Under the pieces are notes generated by a model, which did not search any database, was not told where the DNA came from, and saw only the letters and a list, made by a program, of their open reading frames with translations. This document shows, piece after piece, positions 1 to 7,870 of a stretch of 13,632 nucleotides of DNA (the stretch's first letter is position 1; each line of letters begins with the position of its first letter). The translations under genes were made by a program, and so were the position numbers. This stretch comes from Paramuribaculum sp. GTDB lineage: Bacteria > Bacteroidota > Bacteroidia > Bacteroidales > Muribaculaceae. The stretch covers positions 1-13,632 of the forward strand of contig JAIDJZ010000258.1 in NCBI GenBank assembly GCA_029051965.1, given 5' to 3'.

Positions 1-10
1 TCTTTTCCAT
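1..10 (-). CDS. Start of a gene leaving the window leftward (partial)
   Basis: Read on the minus strand, an ATG at 10-8 is followed by codons for Glu and Lys before the window ends, giving M-E-K. It is proposed as a real start only because a Bacteroidetes-type -7 box lies about 20 nt upstream of it. Nothing can be said about the product. It has the same orientation as the tonB operon but is separated from it by a strong hairpin. Confidence 0.35.
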
Positions 11-29
11 TGCAGTTTATTTTCTACTA

Positions 30-37
30 CAAAGGTA
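30..37 (-). promoter_or_regulatory. Putative -7 promoter box for the left-edge gene
   Basis: On the minus strand this reads TACCTTTG, a full match to the Bacteroidetes -7 consensus TAnnTTTG. It sits about 19 nt ahead of the ATG at 10-8. No good TTTG -33 element is seen at the usual 19-21 nt spacing; the nearest TTTG, at 52-55, is only 14 nt away. The call therefore rests on the -7 box alone. Confidence 0.4.
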
Positions 38-161
38 GGCTTTTTATCCCACAAACACAGCTTTTTTACCATGCGCCAATCCCATTCCCTCTATCAACCC
101 ATTAAAGACAACACTCCACACTGCCGGCAGTACAATCATAAAACAGAATTCTGCAAGACAA

Positions 162-192
162 GAGCGGTGCGCCCAAAAAAGGCGCACCGCTC
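162..192 (-). terminator. Hairpin terminator at the end of the exbB-exbD-exbD-tonB operon
   Basis: A perfect 12-bp GC-rich inverted repeat (162-173 with 181-192) flanks a 7-nt loop, 27 nt beyond the tonB stop codon. On the minus strand the loop contains six T residues, but there is no clean T tract after the stem. It is a very stable terminator-like hairpin placed as expected. It could also act for any transcript arriving from the left on the plus strand. Confidence 0.7.
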
Positions 193-219
193 ATATTTAA
201 GATAATTAATCGCGAAGGA

Positions 220-1092
220 TTATTTTGTAAGCTTGAAGGTAATCGGAAGGGTATACCACACGTTAACGGGGTTACCGTTCATCTTACCGGGAGTGAACTT
301 CTTGAGAGTCTTAACCACTCGTTTAGCTTCTTTATCAAGATCCGGGTCTTTACCGCGAACAACCTTAACTTCACCTACGGTACCGTTTTTCGTTACAACG
401 AACTGCACGACAACTTTACCTTCGATGCCGTTTTCCTGAGCAACACTCGGATAACGGATGTTCTTGGACACGTCAGCGAGAAGAGCTGCATCGCCACCAG
501 GATACTGAGGCATCTGTTCTACAGAAGTGAAGACTTTGTTGTCATCTTCTTTCTTCTCAACCTTCGGGGGTTCGGGCTTAGGCTCATCGACAACTACAAC
601 GTCTTTGTGCTCCTGAGCATCAATGATGTCATCGACACCCTGATCCTGATTCTGGCTACCGACTGCAGTAGTATTTTCTTTGAGTTCGTCCTGGTTCTTG
701 ATCTGTTCTGTAACCTTATCGTCTTCGATAATGGCGATCTCAGTAAGTTTCACCGTGTTAAGAAGCTCTTCTTTGATCACTTCCTCTTTCGGTTCTTCAT
801 ACTTCTGAGGTTCTTCTTCGGGAGTTTCCTCCTCCTGAGCTTCCTCGGTCACCATTTCAACGAGAGCCTGTTCATTTTCATCTTCCGGACGGGCTTCAGC
901 TGCTGCAATCACTGTGTTGACGAGCACAGCGAGAATAGCAACGATAGCCAGAATGAGAATGATAACAACCATAGCTCTGTTGTGACGCTTTGCGGATTCG
1001 GCGCGAAGCTCGTAAGCTCCATACGCTTTATTCTTTCCAGCGAAGACAATGTCACGCCACTCTTTTGATGAAAGATCTACATCTTTTGCCAT
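220..1092 (-). CDS. tonB: TonB energy-transducing protein
   Basis: This is a TonB family protein of 290 aa that carries energy from the ExbB/ExbD motor across the periplasm to outer-membrane TonB-dependent transporters. Residues 20-30 hold the segment KNKAYGAYELR typical of Bacteroidetes TonB. One hydrophobic helix lies at about 40-66 and anchors the protein in the inner membrane. A Glu/Lys/Pro-rich linker spans about 68-185. The TonB C-terminal domain covers 187-290, with a YP..A...G..G.V.V.F.V...G pattern starting near residue 213. It is the last gene of the operon, 44 nt after the second exbD, and is followed by a hairpin. The linker is mostly acidic with scattered Lys and Pro rather than long clean Pro-Lys repeats. 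Family assignment is secure; which transporters it serves is unknown. Confidence 0.95.
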   Translation of the reverse strand: MAKDVDLSSKEWRDIVFAGKNKAYGAYELRAESAKRHNRAMVVIILILAIVAILAVLVNTVIAAAEARPEDENEQALVEMVTEEAQEEETPEEEPQKYEEPKEEVIKEELLNTVKLTEIAIIEDDKVTEQIKNQDELKENTTAVGSQNQDQGVDDIIDAQEHKDVVVVDEPKPEPPKVEKKEDDNKVFTSVEQMPQYPGGDAALLADVSKNIRYPSVAQENGIEGKVVVQFVVTKNGTVGEVKVVRGKDPDLDKEAKRVVKTLKKFTPGKMNGNPVNVWYTLPITFKLTK

Positions 1093-1136
1093 ATTTCATT
1101 CAAATTTTGGAGTTCAACATAAAATCAATCATCAAA

Positions 1137-1901
1137 TTATTTCGCGGGATGCTTTTTGAGGTAGTCTTCAAGCATGAGAGAGTCAATCTTATTCATGTTG
1201 TCGATCTGATAACGTGAAATCTGGTTGATCTGCATCTCATCAAGAGCCCCGATCAGACCTTCCCAAGATGCACGGCTTGTAGCCTTGATGACAACAACCG
1301 GACGGGTAAGGGTAGAGTCGTTACGGATTTCTTTAGCGCGGGCCTGATAGATACTGTCGTTAGCATCTTTGTTGGGAGACAGCTTTTTTTCACGCCAGTC
1401 CTTCTTCAAGACATCGATCTTGGAAAGAACTGCAGTGTTGCGGTCGTGGAGGATTTTGCGGATACCACGCTGAACGTCGCCTTCGTTTCCGACGAAAGCT
1501 TCCTGCGCAAGTTTATTATTGGGCAGAGAGCCAGTCGAGATGAATGCCTGAATAGCATCATTGTCAACTTCGGGCTTACCTTCATAGTAGTAAACGATAT
1601 TCTTGGGTTTGCCGTTTTCATCCTTTTTGATGTTACCGTCAGCGTCGCGTTCGGTATCAACAATAAGGGTGATGGCTTCTGATTCTTTAGCTTGGTTCAT
1701 GTCAGACTGTTCCACCTTCTCGTTGGTCGGGAGAGTGATCTGAAGAGTCTGGGATTTGATCATTGTGGTACAAAGCATAAAGAATGTAATCAAGAGCATG
1801 TTCATATCCACCATGGGCGTAAAGTCCACATGGATCGACATCTTCTTCTGGGCGCCTTTTTTCTTTTTGCCGCCTTTGTCTGATTGTTCTATCTGTGCCA
1901 T
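1137..1901 (-). CDS. exbD: ExbD/TolR family motor protein, second copy
   Basis: This is a biopolymer transport protein of 254 aa that forms the ion-conducting motor with ExbB and drives TonB. A Lys-rich cytoplasmic N terminus (residues 9-20) leads into a single transmembrane helix at about 28-48. The motif VDFTPMVDMNMLL contains Asp32, which aligns with the proton-carrying Asp25 of E. coli ExbD (family knowledge). The periplasmic part is far longer than the roughly 140-aa E. coli protein; the extra residues lie about 70-200 and are charged. The C-terminal portion (about 205-254) resembles the usual ExbD periplasmic domain. The gene starts only 5 nt after the stop of the first exbD, so the two are surely cotranscribed. 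Two non-identical ExbD proteins in one operon are common in this phylum; their separate roles are not clear from sequence. Confidence 0.93.
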   Translation of the reverse strand: MAQIEQSDKGGKKKKGAQKKMSIHVDFTPMVDMNMLLITFFMLCTTMIKSQTLQITLPTNEKVEQSDMNQAKESEAITLIVDTERDADGNIKKDENGKPKNIVYYYEGKPEVDNDAIQAFISTGSLPNNKLAQEAFVGNEGDVQRGIRKILHDRNTAVLSKIDVLKKDWREKKLSPNKDANDSIYQARAKEIRNDSTLTRPVVVIKATSRASWEGLIGALDEMQINQISRYQIDNMNKIDSLMLEDYLKKHPAK

Positions 1902-1906
1902 AATGA

Positions 1907-2623
1907 TTAATCCTGTTCGGTTTTAAGAGCAGTCATCAAGCTGAATCGGTTCATCTTGAGAGTCTGAAGATTGTCAAGAACGTTATGAACTGTTTCATAG
2001 GGAGTATCCTTATCGGCCTTGACAGCAATACCTTCACCTTTCTTCATCTGGCTCTGGAGGTTGTCGTTGCCTGAAGAATAGATGGCACGCATCCAGATCT
2101 GGAATTCGTTGGGTTTTGTAAGGTCTTTGTTGTCATCCAAGGGGATACCGACCCCAGGATTGCTCATGTCAGTGATGTACTTGTCCTGTTCGGTCTGAGA
2201 CATTGCGAGGAATTTCTTCAAGTCCTTCATCGGGACACCGAAAGTGCCGATTTTCGAGAAAGCGTCAACTTCAGCTTCGGTGAGGTTCACCTTGTTTGAG
2301 TGAGACTTGTTGTACTCGGCAACGGCATTTTTAAGCACTTCCTTACGGATAGGCTCAGTAGCCCATGCACCTTCTGCCACATTGGGATCGGCTTCACCTG
2401 AAATAGAGATGAACACCTTACCTTCCGGGCTCACGAGGATCGAAGCGAGGTTGGCAGTCGGGACCTTCGTTTCAGAAACAGAAGAAGGAGTCAGCACAGT
2501 GACAGGTTCTTTCTGAAGGAAGGTAGAAGTCAACATGAAGAAAGTAAGCAAAAGAACAGTAACGTCACTCATCGCGGTCATGTCGATGAGGGTACTTTTT
2601 CTTTTAATTTTTACTTTTCCCAT
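1907..2623 (-). CDS. exbD: ExbD/TolR family motor protein, first copy
   Basis: An ExbD/TolR-type protein of 238 aa and a partner of ExbB in the TonB motor. A short basic N terminus (KVKIKRK) precedes one transmembrane helix at about 18-36. The motif IDMTAMSDVTVLLL carries Asp20, aligned with the essential membrane Asp of ExbD. The periplasmic region contains a central insertion (about 70-180) absent from short proteobacterial ExbDs. The C-terminal stretch GIAVKADKDTPYETVHNVLD (about 198-217) is the recognisable ExbD domain core. It lies between exbB (45 nt upstream) and the second exbD (5 nt downstream). It differs strongly from that neighbour outside the transmembrane motif, so the pair is old rather than a recent duplication. 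Confidence 0.93.
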   Translation of the reverse strand: MGKVKIKRKSTLIDMTAMSDVTVLLLTFFMLTSTFLQKEPVTVLTPSSVSETKVPTANLASILVSPEGKVFISISGEADPNVAEGAWATEPIRKEVLKNAVAEYNKSHSNKVNLTEAEVDAFSKIGTFGVPMKDLKKFLAMSQTEQDKYITDMSNPGVGIPLDDNKDLTKPNEFQIWMRAIYSSGNDNLQSQMKKGEGIAVKADKDTPYETVHNVLDNLQTLKMNRFSLMTALKTEQD

Positions 2624-2668
2624 ATTACTTAATTATATGATTCGAGTTAATAAATTAGGTAATAGGGA

Positions 2669-3502
2669 TTAGTGAGTAGCTGCGAATGTCTGAACAATCG
2701 AGAAGCCGATTTCGTCGATAGCGTAAGTAAGGTTATCGATTTTGTTGGTGTAGAAGTTGTAAGAGATAACAGCGAATGCACCAGTTGCGATACCGAATGC
2801 GGTATTGATAAGTGCCTCCGAGATACCAGTTGAAAGTTCAGTCGAGTCAGGAGCACCAGACTGAGCGAGTGCCTGGAACGACTTGATCATACCCATTACA
2901 GTACCGAGAAGACCGACGAGAGTACCGAGGGTAGTCATGGTAGCAACGATGGGGAGGTTCTGCTGAAGAGCGGGCATTTCAAGAGCAGTAGCTTCTTCAA
3001 CTTCTTTCTGAAGCATGGCAACTTTCTGTTCTTTTGTAAGTTCAGTGTTGGCATCCATTTCCTGATATTTCACGAGAGCGGCAGCAACTACAGCGGCAAC
3101 AGAACCTTTCTGTTTTTCGCAGAGAGCCTTAGCACCAGCGATGTCTTTTTTCTGAAGGCAAGCTTTCACACCAGCAACGAATTTTGCGATGTTACCTTTA
3201 CCTTTAGCAGACTTCATGGCGATGAAACGTTCAACAGAGAGAACAATTACAGTAAGGAAGAGGGTCTGGAGGATAGGCACGATGAAACCACCTTTATAGA
3301 TAGTACCCCAAAGGTCGATGGGGTGACCTTCTTCAACTTGAGACTCGTGACCGAACCAGAACATGAAAAGACAGATTGCTACAACAAAGCAAGCGCAGAT
3401 AACCATGAAGGCATTCTTGATACCGGTTACATTGCTACCAGAGTTAGCAACTTTCTTTGCGGCGGGCTTAGCCTGCGGCTGAGTGGGCTTTTGAGCTTCC
3501 AT
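2669..3502 (-). CDS. exbB: ExbB, MotA/TolQ/ExbB proton-channel family protein
   Basis: An inner-membrane motor subunit of 277 aa that assembles as a ring around ExbD and couples ion flow to TonB. The N terminus (1-25) is Pro/Ala/Lys-rich. Hydrophobic helices lie at about 31-50, 73-95, 183-207 and 231-252. The family core is seen in TLGTLVGLLGTVMGMIKSF (191-209) and in the following ALINTAFGIATGAFAVISYNFY helix. One more N-terminal helix than E. coli ExbB fits the longer Bacteroidetes form. It is first in the operon, and a good promoter lies about 150 nt upstream. The ATG is preceded by A/T-rich DNA with no Shine-Dalgarno sequence, as usual in this phylum. MotA/TolQ/ExbB membership is clear; the ExbB rather than TolQ reading rests on the adjacent tonB. 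Confidence 0.93.
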   Translation of the reverse strand: MEAQKPTQPQAKPAAKKVANSGSNVTGIKNAFMVICACFVVAICLFMFWFGHESQVEEGHPIDLWGTIYKGGFIVPILQTLFLTVIVLSVERFIAMKSAKGKGNIAKFVAGVKACLQKKDIAGAKALCEKQKGSVAAVVAAALVKYQEMDANTELTKEQKVAMLQKEVEEATALEMPALQQNLPIVATMTTLGTLVGLLGTVMGMIKSFQALAQSGAPDSTELSTGISEALINTAFGIATGAFAVISYNFYTNKIDNLTYAIDEIGFSIVQTFAATH

Positions 3503-3656
3503 AATAGATAATTACTAAATTTTGATGATTTAAATGGTTATAATTTTAAGTTAGTTAATAGTTTTCAGTTATTAAGACCCACGACCAGCTGCGCTGTTGC
3601 AGATTTTCATGGTTTAAAGTGCGACTATGATGGTTATGATGTCGCAATGCATTACG

Positions 3657-3688
3657 CAAAATTATTGATTATTTTTCCAACTTCCAAA
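3657..3688 (-). promoter_or_regulatory. Promoter of the exbB operon
   Basis: On the minus strand TTTG (3685-3688) is followed after exactly 20 nt by TAATTTTG (3657-3664). Both match the Bacteroidetes sigma-ABfr consensus (-33 TTTG, -7 TAnnTTTG) with ideal spacing. Transcription would start near 3650, leaving about 145 nt before the exbB ATG. Confidence 0.7.
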
Positions 3689-3834
3689 CTTTTTCGGCCA
3701 AAAAAGCATGAATCTTCATTCTTTTCCGATCTTTTTACTTTCAATCTGAAATCGACCACTTCAATACGGCAAATGGACCGGCCGGCCCAACACAACGACA
3801 TACCATAGATTTTTAGTCAGTTTCTTAAAAAAGA

Positions 3835-3866
3835 TTTAAAGTTCTCAAAAAATATCGGTAACTTTG
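3835..3866 (+). promoter_or_regulatory. Promoter of the nqr operon
   Basis: TAACTTTG (3859-3866) matches the Bacteroidetes -7 consensus perfectly. TTTA at 3835-3838, 20 nt upstream, is one base off the -33 TTTG. The predicted start near 3872 gives a leader of about 33 nt before the nqrA ATG. The leader is A/T-rich with no Shine-Dalgarno sequence. Confidence 0.7.
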
Positions 3867-3904
3867 CATCCAGTCAATAAATAATTTTAATTCAAGCTTT
3901 ACAC

Positions 3905-5248
3905 ATGGGCAAATCCATAAAACTTAACAGGGGACTTGACCTAAGACTCGAGGGAGGTCTGGACGGCTCAGAAAAGCCGATTGCGATTCCTTCATCGTCC
4001 GTGGCAATCTACCCCGATGATTTTCCGGGATTCACTCCCAAGCTTAGTGTCAGAGAAGGAGACCTGGTGAAGCCAGGCACTCCCCTGATGTTTGACAAAG
4101 TCAACGAGCAGATAAAACTTGTGTCGCCCGCAGGGGGCAAAGTCAAGGCCGTTGTCAGAGGCGAAAGACGCAAGATCATCCGCGTCGAAGTCGAAACTGA
4201 GAACGGAGCACCCTCCGCGACAGTGACAGCCCCGGGGAAGTCGGCAGACGAAATCGCGACGTGGCTTCAGAACAACGGGTTCTGGGCAATGATGCGCCAG
4301 CGACCCTACGACATCGTTCCTACTCCCGGAGTCACACCAGTCAACATTTTCGTCACGGCTTTTGACTCGGCTCCTCTCGCCCTCTCTCTTGCACAGACTA
4401 CAGGAGGAGCGGCCACTGAGATCGCAAAGGGTCTTGAACTGCTGAAGACACTTACATCGGGCGAGATCTATGTTTCGACCCGACGAAACGACAACATCGA
4501 GCTGCCGTCGTTTGTCCACAATATTATTATAGAGGGCCCCCACCCTGCCGGCAATCCTGGAGTTCAGATCGCCAACATCGCTCCGGTCAACAAAGGCGAG
4601 ACGGTCTGGACGCTCGACATTGTCACAGTCATGCGTATCGGCCGACTGGCACTTACCGGTGTGGCCGACTGGTCGACAACTGTCGCCATTGTCGGTTCGG
4701 AGGTCAAAGAGCCTCGTCTTGTGACCACACAGGCGGGCGCTGCCATCGCCCCGCTTATCGCAGGGGCGACTGAAGGAAACGAGCGTCATCTGCGCATCAT
4801 CGCAGGCAATGTGCTGACGGGCGTCAACGCAGGCGAAAACGGGTTTCTCCATTTCCCCTACCGTCAGGTCACTGTCATACCGGAAGGTGACGACGTCGAC
4901 GAGTTTATGGGCTGGGCCTCAATGAGCCCGAAGAAAATGAGTGTTAGCCGTTCGTTCATCTCATCGCTTCTGCCGGGAAAGAAATTCGCGCCTGACGCAC
5001 GTCTCAACGGCGGAAGAAGAGCAATGATCATGTCTGAGCAGTATGACAAAGTCATGCCGATGGACATCCTGCCGGAATATCTCATCAAGGCGGTTCTTGC
5101 CCGCGATATCGACCAGATGGAACGTCTCGGCATCTACGAGGTCGCTCCTGAAGATTTCGCATTATGCGAGTATGTCGATCCCTCGAAACTCGAACTTCAG
5201 AAAATCGTTCGCGAAGGACTCGACTATCTCCGCAAGGAACTTGAATAG
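3905..5248 (+). CDS. nqrA: Na+-translocating NADH:quinone reductase subunit A
   Basis: NqrA, 447 aa, the peripheral cytoplasmic subunit of the six-subunit Na+-NQR, which couples NADH oxidation and quinone reduction to Na+ export. Length matches the family (about 445-450 aa). The N terminus SIKLNRGLDLRLEGG is characteristic. Residues about 32-100 form a barrel-sandwich-like section (IYPDDFPGFTPKLSVREGDL, then PAGGKVKAVVRGERRK). The C-terminal part (about 330-447) has the usual NqrA tail ending in EGLDYLRKELE. It heads a complete nqrABCDEF operon, 34 nt ahead of nqrB. No cofactor-binding Cys cluster is expected in this subunit. Confidence 0.96.
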   Translation: MGKSIKLNRGLDLRLEGGLDGSEKPIAIPSSSVAIYPDDFPGFTPKLSVREGDLVKPGTPLMFDKVNEQIKLVSPAGGKVKAVVRGERRKIIRVEVETENGAPSATVTAPGKSADEIATWLQNNGFWAMMRQRPYDIVPTPGVTPVNIFVTAFDSAPLALSLAQTTGGAATEIAKGLELLKTLTSGEIYVSTRRNDNIELPSFVHNIIIEGPHPAGNPGVQIANIAPVNKGETVWTLDIVTVMRIGRLALTGVADWSTTVAIVGSEVKEPRLVTTQAGAAIAPLIAGATEGNERHLRIIAGNVLTGVNAGENGFLHFPYRQVTVIPEGDDVDEFMGWASMSPKKMSVSRSFISSLLPGKKFAPDARLNGGRRAMIMSEQYDKVMPMDILPEYLIKAVLARDIDQMERLGIYEVAPEDFALCEYVDPSKLELQKIVREGLDYLRKELE

Positions 5249-5282
5249 ACAATATGTAACCCACTATCAAGCAAAGAAATAA

Positions 5283-6473
5283 ATGTTACGCAAATATCTT
5301 GACAAAATAAAGCCGAATTTCGAGCCAGATGGGAAGCTTCATGCGTTCCGCTCGGTGTTCGACGGTTTCGAGACATTTCTCTACACTCCGCGCTCGACGT
5401 CACAGTCGGGAGTCCATGTCCACGACAGTCTCGACTCAAAGCGCGTGATGATCATCGTTGTGGCTGCGCTGATGCCATGTCTGCTTTTCGGAATGTACAA
5501 TGCCGGATATCAGAACTTCATCGGGTCAGGCATAAGTGACCTGAACTTCTGGTCAATAATGCTCTACGGCTTCCTTGCCATCCTTCCTAAAATCCTTGTG
5601 ACATATATTGTCGGTCTGGGGATCGAATTCGTAGTCGCGCAGTGGCGCGGCGAAGAGATCCAGGAGGGTTTCCTTGTGACCGGTATTCTTGTGCCGCTTA
5701 TCTGTCCGATCACGACCCCGCTCTGGATGCTGGCCGTTGCAACCGCATTTTCCGTGATATTCGTCAAGGAAGTATTCGGAGGCACAGGCTTCAACATCTT
5801 CAATGTCGCACTTGTGACCCGTGCGGTGCTTTTCTTCGGCTATCCGGCACAGATGAGCGGAGACCGCGCATTCATCTCTGCAGAACCGATCTGCGGTCTT
5901 GGCGGAACGGTCCATTACAGTGATGCTTTTACAGGCGCGACTCCGCTTGGCCAGATCGCCAACGGCGCAAGCGCAGCGACAGACGCGGCCGGCAACATAC
6001 TTTCGACATGGAACGCATTTCTTGGGCTCTATCCGGGATCGTTCGGCGAAACCTCGACCCTTTGCGTGCTGATCGGTGCGGCCATACTTCTGGCCACAGG
6101 CATCGCCAGCTGGAAGATCATGGCATCGGTTTTTGCCGGAGGCCTGTTCATGGGGTGGATCGCCTACACATTCCAAAGCCCTCTCTACCCGGGGTCTGCC
6201 CTTCAACCGATCGACCAGCTTGTCTATGGCGGATTCGCATTCGCGGCAGTCTTCATGGCCACAGACCCAGTCACGGCGGCGCGAACCGGGGTCGGGAAAT
6301 ATATCTACGGCTTCCTTGTCGGCGTCATAGCCATCATTATCCGCGTCTACAACAACGGTTATCCCGAGGGTGCGATGCTTGCCGTACTGCTTATGAATGC
6401 ACTGGCACCGCTGATCGACTATTGCGTGGTGCAGGCGAATATCTCACGCCGTATGAAACGCACGCTAAGATAA
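5283..6473 (+). CDS. nqrB: Na+-translocating NADH:quinone reductase subunit B
   Basis: NqrB, 396 aa, the main membrane subunit, thought to hold riboflavin, a covalent FMN and the Na+ path. It is polytopic, with hydrophobic segments starting at about 55, 92, 135 and 150 and several more after 245. The flavinylation motif appears as DAFTGAT at 214-220; Thr220 corresponds to the FMN-bearing Thr of the SGAT motif (Thr236 in Vibrio cholerae). That FMN is attached by ApbE, whose gene is not in this window. Length is slightly shorter than the proteobacterial protein (about 412-415 aa). The gene lies 34 nt after nqrA and 27 nt before nqrC. Confidence 0.96.
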   Translation: MLRKYLDKIKPNFEPDGKLHAFRSVFDGFETFLYTPRSTSQSGVHVHDSLDSKRVMIIVVAALMPCLLFGMYNAGYQNFIGSGISDLNFWSIMLYGFLAILPKILVTYIVGLGIEFVVAQWRGEEIQEGFLVTGILVPLICPITTPLWMLAVATAFSVIFVKEVFGGTGFNIFNVALVTRAVLFFGYPAQMSGDRAFISAEPICGLGGTVHYSDAFTGATPLGQIANGASAATDAAGNILSTWNAFLGLYPGSFGETSTLCVLIGAAILLATGIASWKIMASVFAGGLFMGWIAYTFQSPLYPGSALQPIDQLVYGGFAFAAVFMATDPVTAARTGVGKYIYGFLVGVIAIIIRVYNNGYPEGAMLAVLLMNALAPLIDYCVVQANISRRMKRTLR

Positions 6474-6500
6474 TGAATATAACCTAATGACTAAAACAAG

Positions 6501-7208
6501 ATGAACAAACAAAGCAACGTCTACACGACAATTTATATAATTGTTCTCGTGCTGGTTGTCGGCACGGCGCTTGCGGTCACTTCGCTTGCACTGAAGCCAC
6601 GTCAGCAGGAGAATATCGACGCCGACAAAATGCGCCAGATTCTTGCAGCTGTCCACATCACGCCAGCCCCGGGCGAAATCAAAGAGGATTTCAGCCGCTA
6701 TATCACAAAACAGATTCTCGTCGACGCCCAGGGTCATGAGATCGAAGGCGACGCCTTCACAATCAATATGGCCCAGGAAGTCAAGGTTGAAGAAGAGAAC
6801 CGCAAGCTCCCGGTGTTCGTATGCGAACTTGAAAACGGAGAGACCAAGTATATCCTTCCGGCATACGGAGCGGGCCTGTGGGGTCCGATCTGGGGGTATA
6901 TCGCCATTGACAGCAACGGATCGACCGTCTACGGCGCCTATTTCGCCCATCAGGGTGAGACTCCGGGACTCGGTGCGGAAATCGAGAAGCCGGCATTCAC
7001 GGACCAGTTCAATTCCGAGCTGAACCTGTTCAAAGATGGCCGCTATCTGCCGATCGAAGTTGTCAAAGGCGGAGTGGCACCGTCGAACGGAGCCGATTAT
7101 GTCAACGGGATCTCGGGCGGAACAATCACGAGCAAGGGCGTCAGCGCAATGCTTGAGAACTGCCTCCTGCCCTATAAAAACTATCTTGAACAATTAAGCA
7201 AGAACTAA
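6501..7208 (+). CDS. nqrC: Na+-translocating NADH:quinone reductase subunit C
   Basis: NqrC, 235 aa, carries the second covalent FMN in the electron path of the complex. One N-terminal membrane helix at about 11-31 anchors a large extracytoplasmic FMN-binding domain. The flavinylation site near the C terminus reads NGISGGTITSKGV, with Thr208 as the predicted FMN acceptor. The motif here is SGGT rather than the SGAT best known from Vibrio. The segment GAGLWGPIWGYIAID (about 123-137) is a typical NqrC feature. The stop is 5 nt before nqrD, so translation of the two is probably coupled. Confidence 0.95.
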   Translation: MNKQSNVYTTIYIIVLVLVVGTALAVTSLALKPRQQENIDADKMRQILAAVHITPAPGEIKEDFSRYITKQILVDAQGHEIEGDAFTINMAQEVKVEEENRKLPVFVCELENGETKYILPAYGAGLWGPIWGYIAIDSNGSTVYGAYFAHQGETPGLGAEIEKPAFTDQFNSELNLFKDGRYLPIEVVKGGVAPSNGADYVNGISGGTITSKGVSAMLENCLLPYKNYLEQLSKN

Positions 7209-7213
7209 AAGAA

Positions 7214-7840
7214 ATGGCAGATAAAATCAATTATAAGAGCGTTTTCTTCAATCCGTTTTCGAAGAACAATCCGGTGATTGTCCAGGTACTCGGCATCTGT
7301 TCGGTGCTCGCAGTGACCGCTCAGCTTGAGCCTGCAATCGTCATGGGAATGTCGGTTATCGCGGTGCTCGCATTCTCGAATGTGATCATCTCGCTTCTCC
7401 GCAACACTATCCCCACCAATATCCGAATCATCGTGCAGCTTGTCGTTGTTGCAGGTCTGGTTGTCATTGTCGACCAGTTGCTAAAGGCCTATACGTATGA
7501 CGTCAGCAAACAGCTGTCGGTGTTTATCGGACTTATAATTACAAACTGTATCCTGATGGGACGCCTCGAAGCGTTTGCAATGGCCAACAGCCCGTGGCCG
7601 TCGTTTCTCGACGGTATCGGCAACGGCATTGGCTACACGATCATTCTTGTGATCGTCGGATTCTTCCGCGAACTACTCGGAAGCGGCACCCTTCTGGGGT
7701 ATCAGATTATTCCGCAGTGGTGTTACGATCACGGCTACGTCAACAACGGTCTGATGATCCTTCCGCCGATGGCACTCATCGTCGTGGCCTGCATCATCTG
7801 GGTTCACCGACTCTGCAACAAAGACCTTCAGGAAGATTGA
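7214..7840 (+). CDS. nqrD: Na+-translocating NADH:quinone reductase subunit D
   Basis: NqrD, 208 aa, a six-helix membrane subunit. With NqrE it forms a pseudo-symmetric pair that binds an intramembrane iron-sulfur centre and lines the Na+ route. The two conserved half-helix Cys residues are present at Cys29 (VLGICSVLAV) and Cys112 (LIITNCILMG), the same numbers as in Vibrio cholerae. Length is typical. The N-terminal segment SVFFNPFSKNNPVIVQVLG is family-specific. It starts 5 nt after nqrC and ends 30 nt before nqrE. Confidence 0.96.
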   Translation: MADKINYKSVFFNPFSKNNPVIVQVLGICSVLAVTAQLEPAIVMGMSVIAVLAFSNVIISLLRNTIPTNIRIIVQLVVVAGLVVIVDQLLKAYTYDVSKQLSVFIGLIITNCILMGRLEAFAMANSPWPSFLDGIGNGIGYTIILVIVGFFRELLGSGTLLGYQIIPQWCYDHGYVNNGLMILPPMALIVVACIIWVHRLCNKDLQED

Positions 7841-7870
7841 TTACGAACCACATAGCACATTAATAACAAG

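Larger units (their letters stand above)
3503..3904. other. Divergent intergenic region between exbB and nqrA
   Basis: About 400 nt carry no convincing gene on either strand. The exbB promoter sits at 3657-3688 and the nqrA promoter at 3835-3866, so the exbB mRNA would have an unusually long leader of roughly 145 nt. Inside that leader a 6-bp inverted repeat (TGCGAC with GTCGCA, about 3621-3648) could form a weak hairpin. A short GC-rich palindromic patch lies near 3777-3787. I recognise no riboswitch or known operator. Confidence 0.6.

Noticed and set aside
3681..3706. Short T-run/A-run inverted repeat near the exbB promoter as a terminator
   Set aside because: The stem is only A-T pairs and overlaps the -33 element, and no upstream gene needs termination there.
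3992..4852. A 286-codon minus-strand frame inside nqrA
   Set aside because: It is fully antisense to a confidently identified gene, and its peptide is Arg/Asp/Cys-rich with no recognisable motif.
5553..6206. Long antisense frame inside nqrB
   Set aside because: NqrB is certain on the plus strand. The antisense peptide is rich in Arg, Lys and Cys, typical of complementary reading of membrane-protein codons.
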